Origin: Chitinophagaceae bacterium
Lineage (GTDB): Bacteria > Bacteroidota > Bacteroidia > Chitinophagales > Chitinophagaceae
Length of the DNA stretch: 64,000 nt
Direction: 5' to 3'
Assembly (NCBI GenBank): GCA_016719165.1
Contig: JADKAJ010000001.1
Span: forward strand, 806,001 to 870,000
The translations under genes and the position numbers were made by a program. Below the pieces are notes generated by a model, which was not told where the DNA came from, did no database searches, and was given only the letters and a program-made list of their open reading frames with translations. This document shows, one piece after another, positions 33,697 to 41,337 of the stretch; positions within the stretch are counted from its first letter, which is position 1, and each line of letters opens with the position of its first letter.

Positions 33697-35274
33697 ATGA
33701 GTAATCCATTTCGCTACGGTACCGATCAACTGACTGTTGAAAAAACGATCGCTATTGCATCGGGGAAATTGAAAGCGGTATTAAGTGAAGAAGCGATAAA
33801 AAAAATAAAAGCCAGCCAGCAATATGTGCAGCAGATCGTAGCGGAGAACAAAACTGTCTATGGTGTCAATACCGGCTTTGGCATCCTCGCCAATACTCCC
33901 ATCTCCAAAGAGGACACGGCCACATTACAGTATAAGATATTGCAAAGTCACAGTGTGGGAGTGGGTGACCCTATTCCGGTGGAAGTGGCCAAAATAATGC
34001 TCATCACTAAAGTGCATGCACTGGCACAGGGTTTCAGCGGGGTGCAATTCTCAACTTTAGAACGCATCACCTGGCATATTGAAAATGATGTGATACCCGT
34101 GGTGCCGGAAAAAGGAAGTGTGGGAGCCAGCGGTGACCTGGCGCCACTGGCGCATTTGTTTTTACCACTGATTGGCCTGGGAGAAGTATGGGCTAAGAAT
34201 GGAAAGGAGACAATAAGAAAAAATACAAGTGAAGTATTAAAAGAAAAAGGACTTCAACCTGTTCAATTAGGGCCCAAAGAAGGACTGGCACTCATCAATG
34301 GTACCCAATTCATTTTATCCTTTGCCGTGAAAGCGGTACAACGAATGCACAATTGTTTGGAAGCGGCTGATATCATCGGGGCGATGAGCCTGGAAGCACT
34401 TACCGGTACCAAAGCTCCTTTTGATGAACGATTGCATGCACTGCGTCCTTACAAAGGAAATAAATTAGTGGCGCAACGCTTACGTCTTTTACTGAATGAT
34501 TCAGCCATCATGCAAAGCCATATGGATTGTGGCCGGGTGCAGGACCCTTACTCACTGCGATGTATGCCGCAGGTGCATGGGGCGAGCCGCAATGCCTGGT
34601 TACATTTAAAAGAATTGACAGAGATAGAATTAAATGCCGTCACCGATAACCCCATTATTTTGGGAGCTGATGATACGATTAGTGGTGGCAACTTTCATGG
34701 TCAGCCGATGGCTTTGCCATTGGATTATTGTTGCTTTGCTGCTGCTGAGATCGGAAATATATCTGACCGGCGTTGTTATTTATTACTGGAAGGTAAATGG
34801 GGCTTGCCGATGTTACTGATGAAAGACGTGGGACTCAACAGTGGCTTTATGATACCACAGTATACTACGGCTGCACTGGTTACGGAGAATAAAACATTGT
34901 GCTTCCCGGCCAGCGCTGATAGCATTCCCACTTCACTCGGGCAGGAAGACCATGTGAGTATGGGTGCTATCAGTGGCAGAAAACTGAACCGTGTGTTAGA
35001 TAACCTGGAATTCATCCTGGCCATTGAATTACTCTCTGCCTGCCAGGCCATTGAGTTCAGAAGGCCTTTAAAGAGTTCGGTGCTATTGGAATTTGCGCAT
35101 GATTATGTACGGGAGTATGTCGGTTTTGCAGAGGAGGACCGGATCTTTGCAGATGATATCAATAAAGTTTCAGGACTTATCAAAGATTTTTCATTTGTAG
35201 AAAAGGTGAATGAAGTTGCTGCTTCAAAAGGCATTGAACTGAACAATGGGTTTCAGGAGTTCTCAGCTCTGTAA
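33697..35274 (+). CDS. hutH: histidine ammonia-lyase
   Basis: First enzyme of histidine degradation, converting L-histidine to trans-urocanate and ammonia in the cytoplasm. 525 residues from ATG 33697; the in-frame TTG at 33688 is less likely. The Ala144-Ser145-Gly146 triad in GSVGASGDLAPLAH forms the MIO cofactor. Other signatures are YGVNTGFGILANT, LINGTQFILS, QDPYSLRCMPQVHG and GNFHGQPMALPLDY. The urocanate hydratase gene lies 1.5 kb downstream in the same direction, but two unrelated genes and repeats interrupt the pair. No hutI, hutF or hutG is in the window. Confidence 0.97.
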   Translation: MSNPFRYGTDQLTVEKTIAIASGKLKAVLSEEAIKKIKASQQYVQQIVAENKTVYGVNTGFGILANTPISKEDTATLQYKILQSHSVGVGDPIPVEVAKIMLITKVHALAQGFSGVQFSTLERITWHIENDVIPVVPEKGSVGASGDLAPLAHLFLPLIGLGEVWAKNGKETIRKNTSEVLKEKGLQPVQLGPKEGLALINGTQFILSFAVKAVQRMHNCLEAADIIGAMSLEALTGTKAPFDERLHALRPYKGNKLVAQRLRLLLNDSAIMQSHMDCGRVQDPYSLRCMPQVHGASRNAWLHLKELTEIELNAVTDNPIILGADDTISGGNFHGQPMALPLDYCCFAAAEIGNISDRRCYLLLEGKWGLPMLLMKDVGLNSGFMIPQYTTAALVTENKTLCFPASADSIPTSLGQEDHVSMGAISGRKLNRVLDNLEFILAIELLSACQAIEFRRPLKSSVLLEFAHDYVREYVGFAEEDRIFADDINKVSGLIKDFSFVEKVNEVAASKGIELNNGFQEFSAL

Positions 35275-35280
35275 GAATTT

Positions 35281-35309
35281 TTGTCACGCCGACGAAGGAG
35301 GCGTCTCAA
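35281..35309 (+). repeat. REP-like repeat copy 1 (+)
   Basis: A 29 bp unit starting TTGTCAC and ending GTCTCAA, 6 bp after the hutH stop. It matches copy 3 (35774-35802) in inverted orientation at 25 of 29 positions and is also similar to copy 2. It lies 21 bp upstream of the GIY-YIG gene. Confidence 0.75.
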
Positions 35310-35330
35310 AGACTAACAGGAAAGGATACT

Positions 35331-35675
35331 ATGTTTATCTATAAACAACACCATTACTACGTTTACATTGTCACAAATCCTGAACGTACTGTTCTTTATA
35401 CTGGTGTATCCAATAATCTTTCGCAACGACTAAAGGAACACTGGGCCAATCGGGGGCAACCCAAAACCTTTGCCGGTAAATATTATTGTTACAATCTTAT
35501 CTACTACGAATATTTTACTTACATCAATAATGCTATTGCCAGGGAAAAGGAAATAAAAGGATGGCGAAGACAAAAGAAACTTGATCTTATTAAAACAATG
35601 AATCCTGATTGGACATTTCTTAATCCATCTGTTTGTGGTGGCTGGCCTCCGGAGGAGGTAGTAAAAAGAAGTTGA
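35331..35675 (+). CDS. GIY-YIG nuclease family protein
   Basis: 114 residues, single-domain GIY-YIG nuclease of the small UPF0213-like type. Motifs visible are YVYIVTN (GIY strand), LYTGVSNNLSQRLKEHW (YIG with the catalytic Arg in the following helix) and AIAREKEIKGWRRQKKLDLI (catalytic Glu). The protein is basic. Similar stand-alone genes in Bacteroidota are often surrounded by dispersed palindromes. Here one repeat copy precedes and three follow, which suggests a functional tie such as repeat mobilisation or processing. That role is inference. It interrupts the hutH-hutU neighbourhood. Confidence 0.9.
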   Translation: MFIYKQHHYYVYIVTNPERTVLYTGVSNNLSQRLKEHWANRGQPKTFAGKYYCYNLIYYEYFTYINNAIAREKEIKGWRRQKKLDLIKTMNPDWTFLNPSVCGGWPPEEVVKRS

Positions 35676-35714
35676 GTTTCGTAGAAAAAAGTAAGTCTTC
35701 AATTTTTCAGGGTC

Positions 35715-35745
35715 TTGTCATGTTGAGGAACGAGGCATCTCAAAG
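35715..35745 (+). repeat. REP-like repeat copy 2 (+)
   Basis: Begins TTGTCATGTTGAGGAACGAG and ends CATCTCAAAG. Same orientation as copy 1. Its central GAGGAACGAG is shared with copy 4 in inverted orientation. Confidence 0.7.
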
Positions 35746-35773
35746 TTAATTTACTAAATAGCAGGGCCACTTG

Positions 35774-35802
35774 TTGAGACTTCTCCTGCGTCGGAGTGAC
35801 AA
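35774..35802 (-). repeat. REP-like repeat copy 3 (-)
   Basis: Reverse complement starts TTGTCACTCCGACGCAGGAG and ends GTCTCAA. It matches copy 1 at 25/29 positions and forms an inverted pair with copy 2 across 28 bp. Confidence 0.75.
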
Positions 35803-35845
35803 GACACTGAAAGCTCAATCAAAATGTATGCAAATTGCGCTGGGT

Positions 35846-35874
35846 TTGAGGTCCCTCGTTCCTCGGGACGACAA
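35846..35874 (-). repeat. REP-like repeat copy 4 (-)
   Basis: Reverse complement starts TTGTCGTCCCGAGGAACGAG and ends GACCTCAA. Closest to copy 2 (shared GAGGAACGAG core) but inverted. Confidence 0.68.
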
Positions 35875-35916
35875 GATTGCGGTAAGAGGTTAATTTTTGT
35901 TTTAATGTAGAGTAAC

Positions 35917-36624
35917 TCACAACTTCACCACTGTTTCCAGCGCAAGCACCATCATCGGCTGCAAGGCAGTTTCCCGTTGGTCCGCAGTTATTTTTTCATG
36001 AGTGGGAATAATATCTGAAACTGTCAGCAGGGTGGCGGCTGTCTTTCCCAGGTGAAGGGCATTGGCAAATAATGAGAAGGCCTCCATTTCCACTGCCAGG
36101 CATTTATTGGCGGTGGCCACTTTGGGTGTATTGCTGTCTTTGCGGTAAAAAATATCGCTGGAGTGAATATTGCAATTCTTCAGGGTTATGTTTAATTCTG
36201 TCGCTGTTTTTTTAATGGTTTTAAATGCTTTTCCCTGGTGGCGGATGCATTGGTCTTTTATGACCCATGCATACCTGGCAAAGGTGGATTCGCTGGCGGC
36301 ATAATCAACATTCACCAGGTCAAACAATTTTAGTTTAGTGGTATAGGCGCCGCAGGTACCAATGCGGATGATCGTATCCACTTCATACTCGGTAAACAGT
36401 TCGTAAGAATAAATACCGATCGAAGGACAGCCCATGCCACTGGCGCCAACGGTAACCGGTTTTCCTTTGTAAGTGCCGGTGTAGTAAAAAGCATTCCGGG
36501 TCTGGCTTACCAGTAGTACATCCTGTAAATAATTATCGGCAATATATTTGGCCCGCAGCGGATCCCCGGCCAGCAGTACAGTTTTAGCTATCTCTCCCTT
36601 TTGGGCACTGATGTGGATACTCAT
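35917..36624 (-). CDS. deoD: purine-nucleoside phosphorylase, DeoD type
   Basis: 235 residues, the hexameric DeoD/UDP family length. It phosphorolyses purine (deoxy)nucleosides to base and (deoxy)ribose-1-phosphate. Motifs are MSIHISAQKGEIAKTVLLAG with GDPLRAKYIA, GASGMGCPSIGIYSYEL, RIGTCGAY (phosphate and nucleoside site), CLAVEMEAFSLFA (ribose contact Glu in VEMEA) and TVSDIIPTHEKITADQRE. Salvage is its expected role. It is transcribed opposite to the neighbouring hut genes, so it is not part of that operon. Confidence 0.95.
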   Translation of the reverse strand: MSIHISAQKGEIAKTVLLAGDPLRAKYIADNYLQDVLLVSQTRNAFYYTGTYKGKPVTVGASGMGCPSIGIYSYELFTEYEVDTIIRIGTCGAYTTKLKLFDLVNVDYAASESTFARYAWVIKDQCIRHQGKAFKTIKKTATELNITLKNCNIHSSDIFYRKDSNTPKVATANKCLAVEMEAFSLFANALHLGKTAATLLTVSDIIPTHEKITADQRETALQPMMVLALETVVKL

Positions 36625-36697
36625 TGGTTAAGGTTAATGTGCGGTGAAGATATTTAATTTGAAAGAGAATAACGACTTTTGCAGCGTCATATGTTAA

Positions 36698-36767
36698 ATG
36701 TTGAATGTTGAATTATAAATGATACAACATGGTCTGCATTCAACATTTATAATTCAACATTCAACAT
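36698..36767. repeat. perfect 23 bp inverted repeat made of 7 bp units
   Basis: Arms 36698-36720 and 36745-36767 are exact reverse complements, with a 24 bp spacer. The left arm is built from heptamers like ATGTTGA (ATGTTAA, ATGTTGA, ATGTTGA, ATTATAA starting at 36691); the right arm mirrors them. It lies between divergent deoD and hutU, ending 8 bp before the hutU ATG. It may be a mobile-type short-unit element or a structured leader. Confidence 0.8.
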
Positions 36768-36775
36768 AATACAAC

Positions 36776-38530
36776 ATGAGTACTCTTACCCGCAAGTATG
36801 ACCCCGTAAAATACAAAACCCCAACCGGCACAAAACTGAGCTGCAAAGGCTGGATACAGGAAGCTGCCCTTCGCATGTTGCTCAACAATCTTGACCCCGA
36901 AGTAGCCGAACGTCCCGATGATCTTATTGTGTATGGTGGCAGGGGAAAAGCGGCCCGCAATTTTGAAGCACTGGATAATATTATCGCAGCACTGAAAATT
37001 GTAGAGAACGATGAGTCTTTACTTATCCAATCCGGCAAACCCGTGGGTATATTAAAGACACATAAAGATGCGCCCAGGGTGCTCATCAGTAACAGCCAGC
37101 TGGTACCCAATTGGGCCAACTGGAAACATTTTGATGAGCTGGAAAAAAAGGGCCTGATGATGTACGGACAGATGACTGCCGGAAGCTGGATATATATTGG
37201 TTCCCAGGGGATAGTGCAGGGTACTTATGAAACTTATGCAGCTCTTGCCGACAAGCATTTCAACGGAAGTTTAAAGGGTACGTTGAACGTAACGGCCGGT
37301 CTCGGTGGCATGGGCGGCGCACAGCCGTTGGCCATTACCATGAATGAAGGGGTAGCACTCATAGCCGAAGTAGAAGAATGGCGCATTGACAAACGCATCG
37401 AAACAAAATACCTCGATGAAAAACATACCAGCATTGATGAAGCTATAAACGCTGCCACCCATTACCGCCGTGAAGGGGAAGCCCGAAGTATTGGCGTGTT
37501 GTGTAATGCGGTTGACCTGCTGGATCGCCTGCTACAACGTGAAATCATTCCCGATACATTGACTGACCAGACCAGTGCCCACGACCCGCTGATCGGTTAC
37601 GTACCACATACACTCAGCAATGAACAGGCTAATGTATTAAGACAGGAAAACCCGGAAGAGTATATACGCCGCAGTTACGAGAGTATGCACCTGCATGTGC
37701 AGTTGATGCTGCAACTGATGGATAAGGGAGCCATCACTTTTGATTATGGAAATAATATCCGTGCAAGAGCGGAAGAATTTGAAAAGCAGCATGCTGAAAG
37801 ATTAAAGCATAATGCTGAAAGCTTAACGCATAATGGTTTCAGCGTTCAGCATTTGGCATTGGGCAGGTGTTTCGATTTCCCCGGCTTTGTTCCAGCCTAC
37901 ATACGACCCTTATTCTGCGAAGGCAAGGGGCCTTTTCGCTGGGCGGCATTGAGCGGAGACCCGAATGATATTGCCATTACAGATGAAGTGATCATGAACA
38001 TGTTCCCGGAGAACAAAGGTCTGCTCCGCTGGATGCAGATGGCCAAAGAAAAAATTGCTTTCCAGGGATTGCCGGCCCGTATTTGCTGGTTAGGACAGGG
38101 CGAAAGAGAAAAAGCAGGTCTTGCTTTTAATGAACTGGTGAGGACAGGAAAAGTAAAAGCGCCGATCGTAATCGGCCGTGATCATTTGGATACCGGATCT
38201 GTGGCCTCTCCCAACCGGGAAACAGAAGCCATGCTCGATGGCAGTGATGCCGTGGCCGACTGGCCTATCTTAAATGCACTGGTAAATACAGCCGGCGGCG
38301 CCAGTTGGGTTTCATTGCACCATGGCGGTGGAGTAGGTATGGGCTATAGTATACATTCCGGTATGGTTATCGTTGCCGATGGAACGGATGATGCGGAAGC
38401 AAGATTGAAAAGAGTGTTGCGGAATGACCCTGGTATGGGGGTAATACGACATGCGGATGCGGGGTATGAACTTGCGAAGGAAACTTTGAAAGAGAATGGG
38501 CTTGATCTAAAGGATCGTTTGTTATACTAA
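36776..38530 (+). CDS. hutU: urocanate hydratase with an in-frame insertion
   Basis: Second enzyme of histidine degradation, hydrating urocanate to imidazolone propionate with tightly bound NAD. 584 residues, longer than the usual ~555. Recognised by TAGSWIYIGSQGIVQGTYE, the NAD-binding GLGGMGGAQPLA, PGFVPAYIRPLFCEGKGPFR and GRDHLDTGSVASPNRETEAM. Between GNNIR (ends residue 329) and FDFPGF (from 366) there are 36 residues where about 11 are usual in the family as I recall it. The extra ~25 include a 7-residue tandem repeat (HAERLKH, NAESLTH) encoded by repeat-like DNA. The frame is intact, so the enzyme is probably still made. ATG start at 36776 directly follows the inverted repeat. Confidence 0.95.
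   Translation: MSTLTRKYDPVKYKTPTGTKLSCKGWIQEAALRMLLNNLDPEVAERPDDLIVYGGRGKAARNFEALDNIIAALKIVENDESLLIQSGKPVGILKTHKDAPRVLISNSQLVPNWANWKHFDELEKKGLMMYGQMTAGSWIYIGSQGIVQGTYETYAALADKHFNGSLKGTLNVTAGLGGMGGAQPLAITMNEGVALIAEVEEWRIDKRIETKYLDEKHTSIDEAINAATHYRREGEARSIGVLCNAVDLLDRLLQREIIPDTLTDQTSAHDPLIGYVPHTLSNEQANVLRQENPEEYIRRSYESMHLHVQLMLQLMDKGAITFDYGNNIRARAEEFEKQHAERLKHNAESLTHNGFSVQHLALGRCFDFPGFVPAYIRPLFCEGKGPFRWAALSGDPNDIAITDEVIMNMFPENKGLLRWMQMAKEKIAFQGLPARICWLGQGEREKAGLAFNELVRTGKVKAPIVIGRDHLDTGSVASPNRETEAMLDGSDAVADWPILNALVNTAGGASWVSLHHGGGVGMGYSIHSGMVIVADGTDDAEARLKRVLRNDPGMGVIRHADAGYELAKETLKENGLDLKDRLLY
37790..37859 (+). repeat. repeat element inside hutU, in frame
   Basis: Two 21 bp tandem units (37791-37811 and 37812-37832) differ at two positions and share ATGCTGAAAG and GCATA. 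An inverted counterpart follows: AATGCTGAA at 37811-37819 against TTCAGCATT at 37845-37853. The unit structure in multiples of seven resembles the array at 36691-36767. It encodes residues about 339-363 of HutU. Confidence 0.65.
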
Positions 38531-38703
38531 GTAAAGCGAAGGATTAAGGATAGGTTGAAGTAGAACGAAATGTTATCAATAAACGTACTGTCACCCCGGG
38601 CTTGACCCAAATCTGCATAAACAGGAGATGTTGAGTGGAAGCATGCAAAATGAACTATAGGAGACTAATTCGAATTTGCTGTGTAGAAAAGTATCTTAAT
38701 TTA

Positions 38704-40461
38704 TTATATTCTGTTTTTCCGAGCTTCTTCAAGATTGATTCTAGCCTTTTGTCCATGTTTTTCTAATAACGATAATAGATTGTTGCCTGTAAGAAGTGTA
38801 ATTGGCTTATTTTTTGCGAATTCGTATGCATCAGGTCCGTAATTGGAAGTTGTTACTAGTATGCCTTTTGTTGCCCCTTCATTCATAACTGTTCCATATA
38901 AATCTCTTACTGCTGATACTCCAACTGTGTTTGTGTATCTCTTAGCCTGAATTACAATTTTTCCTCCACGAATAGGGTCTGGGTCAAAAGCAATCGCATC
39001 TACCCCGCCATCTTTACTGGCTTGGGTTACTTTAACTTCTCCACCATTAATTGAAAATTCTTTCTCAAACAATTCTCGAATAAGATGTTCAAAATCTTCC
39101 CATGACATTTCTGCAAGATTTGTTCCTTGGTTAACTTGGTCTAATACATCCTTTGAAAGAATAAACCTTTTATCCTCTTTATTAATAAATGCAATAGGGG
39201 CGATTGGAGTAATTGATGAAAGCTTTGAGGCTGAAATACCTTTTAAATTTTTAAAACACAATGTTGCGTCAATTTGCTGAAGGTCAAGTTTAAGAAACTC
39301 CACTTTAGTTGTATTAAGCGATGCTATACATTTGTTCGAGAATTTTCCTGTTGCTTTATCTAATGAATTTACCCAGCCATTAATATTTATAGATTCAATT
39401 GCGTTTATCACATCAGCTTCAAACACTTCATGTACTGTCCTCAATATAATTTGGTAAATAATGTTTTCATATAGTTTAGTGAATTCGTTTTCTGTATAAA
39501 ATATTTCAGTAGCTTGATTTTTAGAATTCACAAATTTTACATCTTTTACCTTTGGTATGGAAAGTGGTTCTGGGAGTGAGTATTCGATAAATAGGGTTTT
39601 TGCTTCTTTTGTATATTCTATTTCAAATTCCTTTGGGAAATAGTCAGGATAAATTGAATTGTTTAAAACAATTTCACAATATTGTTCTATAGCGTAAGTG
39701 TCTTTTGTATCGTAATCATTTTTTAATTTGTCAACTTTATTATTCGTTATTTGTTTTTCTTTATTGTATGTATCTTCTTCAGTTTTTAGTTTTTCATAGA
39801 GTTCTGCTTTTTTTTGTTCATACATTTTTTTCTCAATTTCAAAACCATCTAGAATATAAGAGTTCTTTAACTCTATTTTTTTACATTCGACTTCCCAATT
39901 ATTAACTAATTGATTGAATTCCTCTTTAGCTTTAGCAACAATATTTGTTTTTTTGGAAGCTATAAGCGAACTGAGAAAACTTATTTTCGGGTCATTAAAT
40001 TCGGGTTTTTGGGGCAGGCTTTCAATTTTTGGCTTAATAGGGGGTATTAAATTATTGATTTCATTTTGAAGATTTTGGTAAATACTAGTTTCTTTAAAGT
40101 CGTATTTATTTTTAAGACTTTCCCACTCAATTGCATCATATATTTCAAGTGTTTGAGTTAGAATTTTCTCTAATTCTATTTTTTGTCGCTTTATTTTATC
40201 GGTTAAGGACGTTTCCGTGAATCTTTTGTTCCATAAGATTACCCATTTGTCGACTGCTCTTTGAACTTTTGATTGCAAAATATGTGGGTCTTTATCTTTA
40301 AATGTTTGACTTAGTCCAAGAGACTTATGTTTTGCTTCGATTTGAAAAATATGTTCATAGTTTCTATTGAAATAGGATAAATTTTTTAAATAGATGCTCT
40401 TCTTAAACTCCTCTACATCTGTTATAACCCCATTAATATTTATACTGATTTCTTTGCTCAT
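38704..40461 (-). CDS. Mrr-type restriction endonuclease with coiled-coil N-terminus
   Basis: 585 residues. The C-terminal ~130 residues are an Mrr_cat (PD-(D/E)xK) nuclease domain: MSWEDFEHLIRELFEKEF, DGGVDAIAFD (Asp488) and VIQAKRY (Gln505-x-Lys507), then VRDLYGTVMNEGATKGILVT. Residues ~60-290 are very rich in Lys/Glu and likely helical or coiled coil. The middle (about 290-430) is unassigned. Mrr-type enzymes cleave modified or foreign DNA; no methyltransferase is adjacent, which fits a modification-dependent, stand-alone system. The gene is visibly more AT-rich than its neighbours, suggesting horizontal transfer. No membrane segments. Confidence 0.88.
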   Translation of the reverse strand: MSKEISININGVITDVEEFKKSIYLKNLSYFNRNYEHIFQIEAKHKSLGLSQTFKDKDPHILQSKVQRAVDKWVILWNKRFTETSLTDKIKRQKIELEKILTQTLEIYDAIEWESLKNKYDFKETSIYQNLQNEINNLIPPIKPKIESLPQKPEFNDPKISFLSSLIASKKTNIVAKAKEEFNQLVNNWEVECKKIELKNSYILDGFEIEKKMYEQKKAELYEKLKTEEDTYNKEKQITNNKVDKLKNDYDTKDTYAIEQYCEIVLNNSIYPDYFPKEFEIEYTKEAKTLFIEYSLPEPLSIPKVKDVKFVNSKNQATEIFYTENEFTKLYENIIYQIILRTVHEVFEADVINAIESININGWVNSLDKATGKFSNKCIASLNTTKVEFLKLDLQQIDATLCFKNLKGISASKLSSITPIAPIAFINKEDKRFILSKDVLDQVNQGTNLAEMSWEDFEHLIRELFEKEFSINGGEVKVTQASKDGGVDAIAFDPDPIRGGKIVIQAKRYTNTVGVSAVRDLYGTVMNEGATKGILVTTSNYGPDAYEFAKNKPITLLTGNNLLSLLEKHGQKARINLEEARKNRI

Positions 40462-40783
40462 TCCGATAAATATTTTTTAAAAGTAAACCATTTTAAATAA
40501 ACACATTTTTGCCTTTGAAACCGTGGTCTGAGTGCTGAGCTTGTCAATATATCTAAACCAACCAAATAAAATATAACGACCTGACATTCTGTTTGCTTTC
40601 TTCCCCGACGAGTCTTCAAAATTATAAACCTTCAAAGGCGATGTATCAGATGGCTTATGTGGGTTTTTGTGGCACTCACCGTGATAACAGCACCGAGTCC
40701 ACCCTGCACACAGGCCCTGAATGTGAAATTGGCTAAGAAGTAATTTTTTTTTAACTTTCATCAGAAACATAAAACCAACTACT
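40462..40783. other. gene-free interval between the nuclease and rhodanese genes
   Basis: About 320 bp. A 97-codon open frame exists on the minus strand (40477-40770), but its composition (many Cys, Trp and His scattered, no domain, no signal) looks accidental. No tRNA, promoter consensus or clear terminator was seen. It could hold decayed coding sequence. Confidence 0.4.
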
Positions 40784-41167
40784 ATGGCTAGATCTGCAGC
40801 AGACCTCGTTAAAGAGGCTAAAAGTCAAATAGACAATTTAACACCGGCAGAGGTGAAAGAAGAATTAGCAAAAGGCAATGCCACCCTTATTGACATCCGC
40901 GAAGCAGAAGAATTAAAAGTAAATGGCCGCATTGACGGTTCCATTCTTGCACCCAGGGGCATGCTGGAATTCTTTGCGGATGAAACCACACCTTATCACA
41001 AACCTGAATTTGACCGCAGCAAAAAACTGATACTGCAATGCGCTTCCGGTGGCCGGTCAGCCCTTGCAGCAGTTGCACTGAAGCAAATGGGCTACACTGA
41101 TGTCTGTCATCTGGATGGTGGCATCAAGGCATGGAAAGAAGTTGGACTTCCTGTACACACTGATTAA
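40784..41167 (+). CDS. rhodanese-like domain protein
   Basis: 127 residues, one rhodanese module. DIREAEELKVNGRIDGSILA marks the N-terminal part. The active-site loop is Cys86 in QCASGGRSALAA, the six-residue CASGGR loop of sulfurtransferases. The C-terminal GGIKAWKEVGLPV is also typical. No signal peptide, so it is cytoplasmic. It probably accepts sulfane sulfur; the donor and acceptor are not evident. It stands alone. Confidence 0.93.
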   Translation: MARSAADLVKEAKSQIDNLTPAEVKEELAKGNATLIDIREAEELKVNGRIDGSILAPRGMLEFFADETTPYHKPEFDRSKKLILQCASGGRSALAAVALKQMGYTDVCHLDGGIKAWKEVGLPVHTD

Positions 41168-41218
41168 TATTTACTTTTTCAAAGGCCGGGTCACCAATAG
41201 GTGTAAAATGTTATGCAG

Positions 41219-41238
41219 GCCTTGTGAATAACAAGGGC
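41219..41238 (+). terminator. possible terminator hairpin after the rhodanese gene
   Basis: GCCTTGT / ACAAGGGC stem with one bulged G and a 5 nt loop (GAATA), followed by TTTACTATT. Weak T-tract, so only a tentative call. Confidence 0.35.
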
Positions 41239-41337
41239 TTTACTATTGTAAACGGCCTTTAGCTTACCCTAACTTCTTGGCAGGAGTAACTTTTTTCCGG
41301 CATCAGCGTCAAACCCCGAAACAAACGATACTTTGCT

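Noticed and set aside
38531..38703. GTCACCCCGGGCTTGACC (38589-38606) after hutU as a further REP-like repeat
   Set aside because: Only part of a palindrome is present and it does not match the TTGTC...CTCAA repeats near the GIY-YIG gene; too weak to call.
38704..40461. Complete restriction-modification system
   Set aside because: No methyltransferase, specificity subunit or second defence gene lies on either side; only the nuclease gene is supported.
40477..40770. 97-codon open frame on the minus strand between the Mrr-type and rhodanese genes
   Set aside because: No signal, domain or plausible composition; many scattered Cys/Trp/His. Looks accidental or a remnant.
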